Shown here in pieces: positions 1 through 5,729 of a stretch of 5,915 nt of DNA. How positions within the stretch are numbered: position 1 is the stretch's first letter; every line of letters begins with the position of its first letter. The DNA is taken from NCBI GenBank assembly GCA_025450375.1, contig JANWHO010000215.1, positions 1 through 5,915 of the forward strand, given 5' to 3'. The stretch is from Chloroflexota bacterium. GTDB lineage: Bacteria; Chloroflexota; UBA5177; JANWHV01. Made by a program: the position numbers and the translations under genes. Below the pieces are notes generated by a model. It was not told the DNA's origin, made no database searches, and was given only the letters and a program-made list of their open reading frames with translations.

Positions 1-1
1 A

Positions 2-274
2 GCGGAGGACCTGGGCCTGCGGGTCGAGGAGCGCCGAATCGGCCGCACCGAACTCTACCTGGCCGACGAGGCATTCTTGTGTGGGACGGCTGCCGAGATG
101 CAACCGATCGGCAGTATCGATCGGCTCGCCCTGGGCGACGGCACGATTGGCCCCATCACCATGCGTCTGCGTTCCGCCTATACGGGGGCGGTTCGCGGCG
201 AGTCCGCGACGCATCCAGAGTGGCGGGTCTCGGTGCCACGTGTCCCCTCTAGTCAAGCCTCCGTCGGGCATTGA
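2..274 (+). CDS. ilvE: Branched-chain amino acid aminotransferase, C-terminal part (5' end outside window)
   Basis: This is the last 90 codons of a PLP-dependent fold-type IV aminotransferase. Such enzymes move the amino group between glutamate and the 2-oxo acids of leucine, isoleucine and valine in the cytoplasm. The frame is open from base 2 to TGA at 272-274. The visible part reads RTELYLADEAFLCGTAAEMQPI, seen in pieces: the DE-F-GTAAE block (residues 22-32 of the fragment) is the IlvE/BCAT signature whose Thr contacts the PLP phosphate. It is followed by an IGPIT stretch (49-53) and a Y-G-VRGE end (60-67), as in IlvE. D-amino acid transaminase or ADC lyase are less likely because GTAAE with the GPIT tail is BCAT-like. 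The last ~20 residues are a loose Ser/Pro/Val tail. A TTG at 77 is an internal codon, not a start. It converges on the lacI gene and is probably unrelated to the transporter. Confidence 0.88.
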   Translation, partial: AEDLGLRVEERRIGRTELYLADEAFLCGTAAEMQPIGSIDRLALGDGTIGPITMRLRSAYTGAVRGESATHPEWRVSVPRVPSSQASVGH

Positions 275-278
275 AGGC

Positions 279-302
279 CATCTGTGTTTTCTGTATTTCA
301 GG
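279..302 (+). repeat. Short derivative of the CTGTG-rich intergenic repeat
   Basis: This 24-bp element lies five bases after the ilvE stop, in the 52-bp gap between the convergent ilvE and lacI genes. It shares CATCTGTGTTTT with bases 1564-1575 and ends in TTCAGG like the right arm at 1599-1604. It therefore looks like the right-arm repeat with about 17 bp missing from the middle. It is enclosed by a weak 5-bp inverted repeat (AGGCC at 275-279, GGCCT at 304-308). No T-run follows, so I do not call it a terminator, although its place between convergent genes would suit one. Confidence 0.5.
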
Positions 303-326
303 AGGCCTACCTCTAGGGGTCGGAAA

Positions 327-1376
327 TCAGGTGGTTGGCGGTGGGGCGGTAGAGTCGCGAATCACCAGTTTGGTGGATAACTCGACTCTGTTGGCATCCA
401 GCGGTTGTCCGCTAATCTGCCGATAGAGTAAGGTCACGGCCAGCCTGCCCATTTCCTGCAAAGGCTGGCTAATAGTGGTCAAGGCTGGATAGGCGAGGGA
501 GGCCATCGCGATATCGTCGAAACCAACCACCGATACGTCGCGGGGCACCTGTACGCCGCGTTCGCGAGCCGCGTAAAGCGTCCCCACCGCCATGGCGTCG
601 CTCATGGCGAAGATGGCGGTGGGGGGATTGGGAAGCGCTAGCAACTCACGCGCCGCGCGCTGGCCTCCCTCAATCCAAAAGTCCGCCTCCCGCACGTACT
701 CGGGGATAATTGGCAGTCCAGCCGCCATGAGGGCCGAGTGATACCCAGCCAAACGATCGATACTGGCGCACCACCCCCGGAATCCGGTAATCACCCCGAT
801 CCGAGTGTGACCGAGCCCGATCAGGTACTCCGTCGCCTTCCGCCCTCCAGCCCAGTTGGTGGCCGCGACCACCGGCACGTCCTGATCGAGCGGAGTGCTC
901 GGATCGATCACCACGAAGGGTAGGTCAACGCGCTGGATTTCGCGCAGTTCCGCCATCGATTCGAGAGGCAACACCAGAAGCGAGCCATCGGTCGCCCCGT
1001 GCATCAGATGCTCCAGCATCGAGACTTCGCGGTCCTTGTGATGGTGGGTCGGACAGAGCACCAGCCGGGCATCGCGCTCGTAGACCGCCTCGCTGGCCCC
1101 CTCGATGATTTCGGAGAAAAACCCGTCTCGCGCGAAGGGAACCACCAGGCCGATCAGACCGGTCTGCTTGCCGGCCAGGGCGCGGGCGTTCCGATTGCTC
1201 ATATAGCCAAGGTCGCGTACATAGCGCAGGACCAACTCGCGGGTGGCGGGGGCCACGTCCGGGCGGTCGTTCAGCACGCGGGACACGGTGGCGATGGACA
1301 CTCCGGCAAGCGCGGCCACGTCACGGATAGCGGCGCGGGTTACACCGCCGGAAATCTTGGCCTGGCTCCCATTCAT
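327..1376 (-). CDS. LacI-family transcriptional repressor
   Basis: This is a cytoplasmic DNA-binding repressor of 349 residues, a normal length for the LacI/GalR family. Residues 16-35 form the helix-turn-helix (IRDVAALAGVSIATVSRVLN). Residues 57-72 hold the hinge region (GYMSNRNARALAGKQT), very like LacI's own hinge with its minor-groove Leu. Residues 74-340 form the periplasmic-binding-protein-like effector domain, with RLAGYHSAL (208-216), AMSDAMAVG (257-265) and VSVVGFDDIA (281-290). The last of these begins the standard dimer and ligand segment. The start is set at ATG 1374-1376, preceded by AGAGAGG (1388-1394) 11 nt away. A TTG at 1413-1415 would add 13 codons but overlaps the -10 box of the promoter and has no Shine-Dalgarno sequence. 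The gene is divergent from the transporter operon and probably regulates it and itself. The effector is unknown; a sugar is usual for the family. Confidence 0.93.
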   Translation of the reverse strand: MNGSQAKISGGVTRAAIRDVAALAGVSIATVSRVLNDRPDVAPATRELVLRYVRDLGYMSNRNARALAGKQTGLIGLVVPFARDGFFSEIIEGASEAVYERDARLVLCPTHHHKDREVSMLEHLMHGATDGSLLVLPLESMAELREIQRVDLPFVVIDPSTPLDQDVPVVAATNWAGGRKATEYLIGLGHTRIGVITGFRGWCASIDRLAGYHSALMAAGLPIIPEYVREADFWIEGGQRAARELLALPNPPTAIFAMSDAMAVGTLYAARERGVQVPRDVSVVGFDDIAMASLAYPALTTISQPLQEMGRLAVTLLYRQISGQPLDANRVELSTKLVIRDSTAPPPTT

Positions 1377-1401
1377 GCTGACTCGAACCTCTCTGTTTTC
1401 C

Positions 1402-1413
1402 GGAACCGCTTCC
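1402..1413 (-). promoter_or_regulatory. Putative LacI-family operator in the lacI promoter
   Basis: GGAACCGCTTCC is a 12-bp palindrome with central CpG; five of its six base pairs are symmetrical. It fits the family consensus AANCGNTT. It lies directly after the -10 box and covers the predicted transcription start, where bound repressor would block transcription. This suggests autorepression. A perfect 8-bp palindrome, TTCCGGAA (1398-1405), overlaps it and is an alternative reading of the site. Confidence 0.55.
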
Positions 1414-1414
1414 A

Positions 1415-1443
1415 ACTATACGACTGGACCCGCGCGCCGTCAA
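1415..1443 (-). promoter_or_regulatory. Sigma70-type promoter of lacI
   Basis: On the minus strand, the -35 box TTGACG (1443-1438) is followed after 17 bp by the -10 box TATAGT (1420-1415). Each box has 5 of 6 consensus bases and the spacing is optimal. Transcription should begin near 1408, giving a 5' leader of about 30 nt before ATG 1376. Confidence 0.75.
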
Positions 1444-1467
1444 TCCCGGCGCGGAGAAGCAACAATT

Positions 1468-1506
1468 CCTAAAGCACAGAAGCACGGAAGGGATGGAAAA
1501 CACAGA
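1468..1506 (-). repeat. Left arm of 39-bp imperfect inverted repeat
   Basis: This is the reverse complement of 1566-1604, with 35 of 39 positions matching and no gaps; the differences are at arm positions 4, 19, 22 and 25. It is rich in short CACAGA/GCAC units. It lies 25 bp upstream of the lacI -35 box, outside both promoters. Similar CTGTG-rich degenerate repeats occur between genes in many bacterial genomes, notably Chloroflexota, and their function is not established (my recollection, not checked here). Confidence 0.85.
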
Positions 1507-1544
1507 ACGCGGCTCCGTTCCCTCACCCTCGCTTGTCCAGCCTC

Positions 1545-1560
1545 ACCCTGGGACCAGGGT
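1545..1560. repeat. Small palindrome inside the spacer of the inverted repeat
   Basis: ACCCTGG (1545-1551) and CCAGGGT (1554-1560) are perfect inverted repeats separated by GA. They would form a 6-bp stem with a four-base loop. The element sits in the 59-bp spacer, close to the right arm. The spacer also repeats CCTCACCCT at 1521-1529 and 1541-1549. No role can be given. Confidence 0.6.
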
Positions 1561-1565
1561 AGTCA

Positions 1566-1604
1566 TCTGTGTTTTCCATTCCCTCGGTGCTTCTGTGCTT
1601 CAGG
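1566..1604 (+). repeat. Right arm of 39-bp imperfect inverted repeat
   Basis: This arm pairs with 1468-1506 (35/39). It starts TCTGTGTTTT and ends GTGCTTCTGTGCTTCAGG, so it is also internally repetitive. It lies 48 bp upstream of the -35 box of the transporter promoter. The copy at 279-302 shares both of its ends and its orientation. Confidence 0.85.
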
Positions 1605-1641
1605 GCGCTCCAGGGGCTTCAACCTGATACGACCGGGGATG

Positions 1642-1655
1642 CAATTCCGGTATTG
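1642..1655 (+). promoter_or_regulatory. CpG-centred palindrome overlapping the transporter -35 box
   Basis: CAATTCCGGTATTG is symmetrical at six of seven base pairs around a central CG and overlaps the first three bases of the -35 box TTGACA. Its position suits a repressor site. It differs in flank sequence from the GGAANCGNTTCC site by lacI, so it could belong to LacI or to another regulator. It shares TTCCGGTA with 1699-1706. Confidence 0.4.
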
Positions 1656-1681
1656 ACAGCCCTCCCGCGCTGTGCTAGCCT
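1653..1681 (+). promoter_or_regulatory. Promoter of the ABC transporter operon (extended -10)
   Basis: A perfect -35 box TTGACA (1653-1658) is followed after 17 bp by TAGCCT (1676-1681). The latter is weak as a -10 hexamer but preceded by TGC, the TGn of an extended -10. Transcription should begin near 1688, leaving a leader of about 170 nt before the binding-protein gene. Confidence 0.7.
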
Positions 1682-1689
1682 ACGTGCCA

Positions 1690-1701
1690 GCAAGCGATTT
1701 C
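1690..1701 (+). promoter_or_regulatory. Putative LacI-family operator at the transporter start point
   Basis: GCAAGCGATTTC contains the family core AANCGNTT and matches the reverse complement of the lacI-side palindrome at 9 of 12 positions. It lies at about +2 to +13 of the predicted transcript, a place analogous to the lacI operator just after its own -10. The two sites together support LacI control of both promoters. Confidence 0.45.
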
Positions 1702-1708
1702 CGGTAGC

Positions 1709-1720
1709 AGTTCCGAAACT
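1709..1720 (+). promoter_or_regulatory. Second palindrome in the early leader
   Basis: AGTTCCGAAACT is symmetrical at five of six pairs around a central CG and lies about 20 nt into the predicted transcript. It may be a third protein site. It may also be part of an RNA fold, since AGCAAGCGA (1689-1697) can pair with TCGCTGCT (1724-1731) with one bulged A and would place it in the loop. Confidence 0.25.
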
Positions 1721-1772
1721 TTGTCGCTGCTCTAGGAATGGTTGAAAGGGGGATGATGGTCGGCAGGCCGAG

Positions 1773-1800
1773 CCGGATGGATCACGCTTTACTCATCCGG
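1773..1800 (+). other. Leader hairpin upstream of the binding-protein gene
   Basis: CCGGATG (1773-1779) and CATCCGG (1794-1800) form a perfect 7-bp stem with a 14-nt loop in the transporter leader. There is no T-run after it, so it is not an intrinsic terminator. It ends 47 nt before the ribosome binding site and does not cover it. It might stabilise the mRNA. I recognise no riboswitch class. Confidence 0.5.
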
Positions 1801-1846
1801 TACTTCTAATCGCCTCTTGCACGGAATCCGCCGTAGTATTCAGAAC

Positions 1847-1853
1847 AGAGGAA
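1847..1853 (+). promoter_or_regulatory. Ribosome binding site of the binding-protein gene
   Basis: AGAGGAA ends 7 nt before ATG 1861, a good Shine-Dalgarno sequence at normal spacing. It supports this start codon. Confidence 0.75.
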
Positions 1854-1860
1854 CATAAGG

Positions 1861-3573
1861 ATGAAGGGTCTTTCGCGCTCTCGCTTCCTCGCGCCCGCGC
1901 TTCTCGGCGCCGCGGCGCTCGCCGGCGGCCTTATCCCTGCCGCTACTTCCTCCGCGCATCAAGCAAAAGCGGCGCCGATCTATTTGACGACCTACCAGAA
2001 CTTCAAGACCACCATGTCGCGTAACTTCAATCTCTTTGATCCGGCGGGCCGGATGGATTTCACGGACTTCGGCATCTATGAGCCGATGATGATCGTCAAC
2101 GTTCCTCCCGGAGCGTCCGGCAAGAGTTACCCCTGGCTGGCCACCGGCTTTTCCTGGAGTAACGGCAATAAGACCCTGACCTTCACCATTCGTCCCGGAG
2201 TGAAATGGTCGGACGGGCAGCCCTTCACCGCCGCGGATGTCGCTTTCACCTTCAATTACGGCAAGAAATATGCGGCGGCCGATCAGCAGGGCCTGTTCGC
2301 CAAGCCTGCCCAGTTGGCCAGCGTGACCGCCAGCGGTAACCAGGCTACCTTCAACTTTACTTCGGTGAACACCACCATTTTCCGCAAAATCGCCAACCTT
2401 ACCCTGATCATTCCGCAGCACATCTATTCCAGGATCACCAGCCCGACCACCTTCGCGAACCCCAACCCGGTGGGCACCGGCCCCTTCACCCAGGTCACCG
2501 ATTTCTCGCCCCAGAGTTACACTCTGGCCAAGAATCCCTATTACTGGCAGCCCGTCAACTTCGACGGCATTCATGTGCCGTCCTTTACCGGGAATGACGC
2601 GGCCCTCCTGGCCAATAGCCAGGGTCAATTGGACCAGACCGGCAATTTCATCCCCAATTGCGCGAAGGTCTACGCGGGTAAGGACCCGACCCACTTCAAC
2701 TGTGACTACACCACGGTCGGCCCGGTGGCCCTGTGGATGAACGACCAGCAGTATCCCTACAGCATGCCGCAGTTCCGCAAGGCCCTCAGCTACGCGATCG
2801 ATCGCCAGAAGATCTGGAAGATCGGGGAGACCGGGTACGAGCCAGCCTCGGACGCTCTTGGGGTCAATGGTCCCTGGCCGAACTGGATGAATCCCGCCCT
2901 TGCCGCGCAGGCCAAGGAGATGGCTACCTACAACCCAGCCAAGGCCAAGGCTACCCTTATGGCGGCGAAGTTCACCTATAAGGGCAGCGACCTGTACGAT
3001 CCAAACGGTAACCGTGTCACCTTCACCTTCAATGTAATCAACGGCTGGTCCGATTGGGATCTGGACGCGCAGATCCTCCAGCAAAACTTCAAGGCCATCG
3101 GCATCGACTTCAAGATCAACTTGATGACGCAGCCTCAGTGGTTTGACCAAACCGGCAAGGGAACGCTCCCCGGCGGCAACGGTCAATTCCACTGGGTGAA
3201 CACCACCAACACCCCGTACGACTACTTCGAGGGCTTCATGAGCCAGGAGTCCTTTACCCCAGTCGGCACGGACGCCACGCTCACCGGAACCGACAATTTC
3301 GAGCGGTACATGAGCCCGCAAGCATCGGCCCTGCTCAAGCAATTCCGCGAGACCAGCGACACCGCGCTGCAGCACAAGCTCATGAATCAGGTTGAAGCGA
3401 TCTTCCTGCAAGACCTGCCGATCATCCCGGTCGTCTACTCGGCCGATTGGAGCACCTACAGCACCCTGCACTTCACCGGGTGGCCAACCAACGCCAACCG
3501 CTACACGTCGTCCTCGGTTAACGACGTCTCGATGAGGCTCAAGGTGTGGACCAGCCTCAAGCCGGTCAAGTAA
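1861..3573 (+). CDS. ABC transporter solute-binding protein, family 5 (peptide/nickel/oligosaccharide type)
   Basis: This exported protein of 570 residues is the extracytoplasmic receptor of the importer. Residues 1-38 form a signal peptide: a basic start (KGLSRSR), a hydrophobic Ala/Leu-rich core (9-29), and a likely signal peptidase I site after AKA (36-38). There is no cysteine in this region, so no lipobox is present. The SBP_bac_5 fold shows in YEPMMIVN (73-80), the family signature region TLTFTIRPGVKWSDGQPFTAADVAF in pieces (105-129), VGTGPF (204-209), KNPYYW (224-229), FRKALSYAIDR (305-315) and LPIIPVVYSADW (519-530). There are 15 tryptophans, such as W116, W229, W292, W339, W342, W396 and W399, more typical of sugar binders than of strict peptide binders. 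The only two cysteines, C267 and C281, could form a disulfide. The neighbouring LacI repressor also favours an oligosaccharide ligand, as in Thermotoga cello- and xylo-oligosaccharide members of this family. Peptides remain possible. Confidence 0.92.
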   Translation: MKGLSRSRFLAPALLGAAALAGGLIPAATSSAHQAKAAPIYLTTYQNFKTTMSRNFNLFDPAGRMDFTDFGIYEPMMIVNVPPGASGKSYPWLATGFSWSNGNKTLTFTIRPGVKWSDGQPFTAADVAFTFNYGKKYAAADQQGLFAKPAQLASVTASGNQATFNFTSVNTTIFRKIANLTLIIPQHIYSRITSPTTFANPNPVGTGPFTQVTDFSPQSYTLAKNPYYWQPVNFDGIHVPSFTGNDAALLANSQGQLDQTGNFIPNCAKVYAGKDPTHFNCDYTTVGPVALWMNDQQYPYSMPQFRKALSYAIDRQKIWKIGETGYEPASDALGVNGPWPNWMNPALAAQAKEMATYNPAKAKATLMAAKFTYKGSDLYDPNGNRVTFTFNVINGWSDWDLDAQILQQNFKAIGIDFKINLMTQPQWFDQTGKGTLPGGNGQFHWVNTTNTPYDYFEGFMSQESFTPVGTDATLTGTDNFERYMSPQASALLKQFRETSDTALQHKLMNQVEAIFLQDLPIIPVVYSADWSTYSTLHFTGWPTNANRYTSSSVNDVSMRLKVWTSLKPVK

Positions 3574-3589
3574 GATATAGCGTCGCATC

Positions 3590-3633
3590 AGGATACTGGT
3601 AAGGAAGTGTGTGCGCTTCCCCACCAGTATCCT
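3590..3633 (+). other. Intercistronic stem-loop between binding-protein and permease genes
   Basis: AGGATACTGGT (3590-3600) pairs perfectly over 11 bp with ACCAGTATCCT (3623-3633). Inside, GGAAG (3603-3607) pairs with CTTCC (3616-3620) after a 2x2 internal loop (AA/CC). Only two T bases follow, so this is a poor intrinsic terminator. Such structures after binding-protein genes, as between malE and malF, protect the upstream mRNA and give high binding protein with low permease. That role is inferred here. Confidence 0.8.
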
Positions 3634-3666
3634 TGACGCGGGTAACCCAAGTCACATGCAAGGCGC

Positions 3667-3676
3667 GGGGGTGATC
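3667..3676 (+). promoter_or_regulatory. Extended Shine-Dalgarno of permease B
   Basis: GGGGGTGATC matches the extended anti-Shine-Dalgarno complement GGAGGTGATC at 9 of 10 positions, and is separated from ATG 3678 by one base. The long pairing with the 16S tail is unusual and lies outside the upstream hairpin. It fixes the start of the permease gene. Confidence 0.6.
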
Positions 3677-3677
3677 G

Positions 3678-4661
3678 ATGCGATACTTATCCCGGCGGAT
3701 CATTTTCTACCTGGTTGCTCTCTGGGCGTCGGTCACGATCAACTTTTTCCTCCCGCGCCTGATGCCCGGCGATCCGGTTAGCGCCTTCGCCGCCCGATTC
3801 CGCGACCAACTGGCAAGTAACCCGCATATTCTCGATGCCATTCGGATCGAGCTTGGCGCGTCCAACGATCCGCTCCCCGTGCAATACGTCCAGTATCTGA
3901 GTAATCTCCTGCACGGCGACCTTGGCGTCTCCTATTCCCAGTATCCCACGCGAGTCAGTGAAATCCTTGCCACCACTCTGCCCTGGACCCTGGTCCTCGC
4001 GGGCAGTGCCACCCTTCTCGCCTTTGTGATTGGGACGGTGCTCGGGATCATCGCCGCCTGGCGGCGCGGCGGCGCCGTCGATTCCATCGTCACCCCCCTC
4101 ACCATGTTCACTTATTCTTTCCCTCCGTTCTTCCTGGCCATGTTGATCCTCTATTTCATCGGGGCCCAGGCTGGATTATTTCCCCTCAATCACGCCTATG
4201 CCGACAACCAGCACATTTCCTGGAGTTGGTCCTTTATCCGGAGCGCGGCCGATCACGCCGCCCTACCCGTCCTTACCTTTCTACTCTATTCCATTGGCGG
4301 CTGGCTCCTCGGGATGCGCAATGTGATGATCAATGTGCTCTCGGAGGAATACATTACCATGGCGCAGGCTAAAGGCTTGAGCGACCGTCGGGTGATGTTC
4401 CGCTACGCGGCCCGAAATGCCCTGTTGCCGCAGATCACCAGTTTCGCGATTACCATGGGCTACATCATTACCGGTTTGGTCTTAATCGAGGATGTGTTTA
4501 GCTATCCGGGGGTGGGCTATACTCTAGTATTAGCCGTGCAAGGCAATGATTATCCTCTCATGCAAGCGCTATTCTTGCTCATCACCGCGGCGGTGTTGAT
4601 CGCGAACTTTATCGCGGACCTGCTCTATACCTGGCTCGATCCGCGAGCGCGGGCCAATTAG
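3678..4661 (+). CDS. ABC transporter permease, DppB/OppB type
   Basis: This integral membrane subunit of 327 residues forms half of the channel of a peptide-superfamily importer. Residues 1-30 hold the first membrane helix and the LPRLMPGDP motif typical of the OppB/DppB N-terminal domain. LLHGDLGVSY (77-86) is the family's usual loop sequence before the core. Further helices lie near 101-127, 140-163, 193-212, 248-275 and 292-316, six in all. The EAA loop that docks on the ATPase is at about 223-250 (EEYITMAQAKGLSDRRVMFRY in pieces, then ARNALLP), with the invariant Gly at 233. It is followed by EDVFSYPGVG (271-280). Length and motifs are complete. It follows the binding-protein gene by 104 bp and precedes permease C by 24 bp, in the same operon. 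Confidence 0.94.
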   Translation: MRYLSRRIIFYLVALWASVTINFFLPRLMPGDPVSAFAARFRDQLASNPHILDAIRIELGASNDPLPVQYVQYLSNLLHGDLGVSYSQYPTRVSEILATTLPWTLVLAGSATLLAFVIGTVLGIIAAWRRGGAVDSIVTPLTMFTYSFPPFFLAMLILYFIGAQAGLFPLNHAYADNQHISWSWSFIRSAADHAALPVLTFLLYSIGGWLLGMRNVMINVLSEEYITMAQAKGLSDRRVMFRYAARNALLPQITSFAITMGYIITGLVLIEDVFSYPGVGYTLVLAVQGNDYPLMQALFLLITAAVLIANFIADLLYTWLDPRARAN

Positions 4662-4685
4662 TGGGGAAACACGAGGGCGACAGGC

Positions 4686-5729
4686 ATGCAAATAGAAGAT
4701 AGAACCATTGCTCCGGCGCCTCGGGATACGTTATCAAGCCCTTCCAGCATGGTACCGCGCGTCGTGCCTTTGCCCGAACTGCCGGCGCCTCCGCGCGTGC
4801 GCCGTGGCCGGATAGGGGTGCCGGGTTGGCTCAAACTGCTGCTCAGCAATCGCTTCGCTCTGGTCGGCAGTATCGTCTTGCTGATTATCGTGCTGGCGGC
4901 GATCTTCGCTCCCTTGCTTACCCCCTATGATCCGGGCTCACTTGGTAGCGCGTCATCGGATGCCTCTCCTTCCTCCACTGACTGGTTCGGCACCAACCAG
5001 CAGGGGGAGGATATTTTTGCCCAGGTTGTCTATGGAGCCCGCCTCTCACTCACCGTCGCCGCCGCCGTGGGGGTGCTAGGGTTGGCGTTGGCCTGCCTGG
5101 TTGGCATGGTGTCAGGCTATGTCGGCGGCTGGGTGGACGAAGTGCTCAGCATGGTGATGAACATTTTCTTGGTCATCCCACAGCTACCGCTGCTGATTGT
5201 CGCCAGCGCCTACCTTCCCGTTAAGGGCGGCCTGGGGATGATTATTATCCTGTCGGTCACCGGTTGGGCCTGGGGTGGTCGGGTGCTGCGCGCCCAAACC
5301 ATGTCATTGCGTAACCGTGACTTTGTCCAGGCGGCGTATGTGAGCGGTGAACCTACTTGGCGCATCGTCTTCTTCGAAATCCTCCCCAACATGATCAGCC
5401 TGTTGGTGTCAAGCTTTATTTTTACCTTTATCGGCGCTATTCTGGCCGAGGCCGGTCTGGAATTCCTCGGTTTCGCCGATATTAACACGATCAGTTGGGG
5501 TACCACCCTCTATTGGGCCCAGGCAAACGCGACTCTGCTCAGCGGGACCTGGTGGCACTTCCTCTTCCCCGGCCTCGCAATCGCGCTCACCATTACCTCG
5601 CTCGTCTTTATCAATTATGGGATCGACGCGATCAGTAATCCCCGCCTGCGCGCGATCAAGGTGGCGAAGCAGTACCGGAGCCAGGTGAAGGCACGGGCGG
5701 CCGCCGCCCTCTCGCGGGTAACTCCATGA
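4686..5729 (+). CDS. ABC transporter permease, DppC/OppC type
   Basis: This second membrane subunit of 347 residues pairs with the B permease. A cytoplasmic, Pro/Arg-rich N-terminal tail of about 50 residues precedes the first helix (54-79, LSNRFALVG into APLLTPYDP), the usual OppC N-terminal domain. The family motif [21 protein letters not shown] in pieces (99-119) matches GTDxxGRDxxSRxxYGAR, with Glu in place of the common Arg of GRD. Further helices lie near 120-147, 155-178, 182-203, 235-256 and 290-312. The EAA loop is at about 208-235 ([18 protein letters not shown], then EILPN), and the end carries [13 protein letters not shown] (310-322). The start is ATG 4686, with GAGGG 8-9 nt upstream. 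Its stop overlaps the start of the next gene (ATGA), which indicates translational coupling. Confidence 0.94.
   Translation: MQIEDRTIAPAPRDTLSSPSSMVPRVVPLPELPAPPRVRRGRIGVPGWLKLLLSNRFALVGSIVLLIIVLAAIFAPLLTPYDPGSLGSASSDASPSSTDWFGTNQQGEDIFAQVVYGARLSLTVAAAVGVLGLALACLVGMVSGYVGGWVDEVLSMVMNIFLVIPQLPLLIVASAYLPVKGGLGMIIILSVTGWAWGGRVLRAQTMSLRNRDFVQAAYVSGEPTWRIVFFEILPNMISLLVSSFIFTFIGAILAEAGLEFLGFADINTISWGTTLYWAQANATLLSGTWWHFLFPGLAIALTITSLVFINYGIDAISNPRLRAIKVAKQYRSQVKARAAAALSRVTP

Noticed and set aside
275..326. Bidirectional terminator between ilvE and lacI
   Set aside because: The only inverted repeat is 5 bp (AGGCC/GGCCT) around 24 nt, with no T-run on either side. It is too weak to call.
1468..1604. 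CRISPR array or insertion sequence from the paired repeats
   Set aside because: There are only two arms in inverted orientation, no regular direct repeats or spacers, no transposase frame and no clear target-site duplication.
999..1656. Plus-strand open frames antisense to lacI and running into the intergenic region
   Set aside because: They lack RBS support and domain motifs, and cross the lacI promoter and the inverted repeat. They are shadows of the lacI coding strand.
1840..3624. 594-codon open frame on the minus strand, antisense to the binding-protein gene
   Set aside because: It mirrors the real gene through third-position GC bias. Its translation is Gly/Val/Arg/Glu-rich with no recognisable domain, while the plus strand encodes a complete family 5 binding protein with signal peptide and RBS.
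3590..3633. Intrinsic terminator after the binding-protein gene
   Set aside because: The stem is strong but no U-tract follows, and the permease genes clearly belong to the same operon. An mRNA-stabilising or processing hairpin is the better reading.
3633..3661. Possible internal promoter before permease B (TTGACG at 3633-3638)
   Set aside because: No acceptable -10 hexamer lies 16-18 bp downstream (ATGCAA or similar), and the TTGACG begins in the last base of the hairpin stem.
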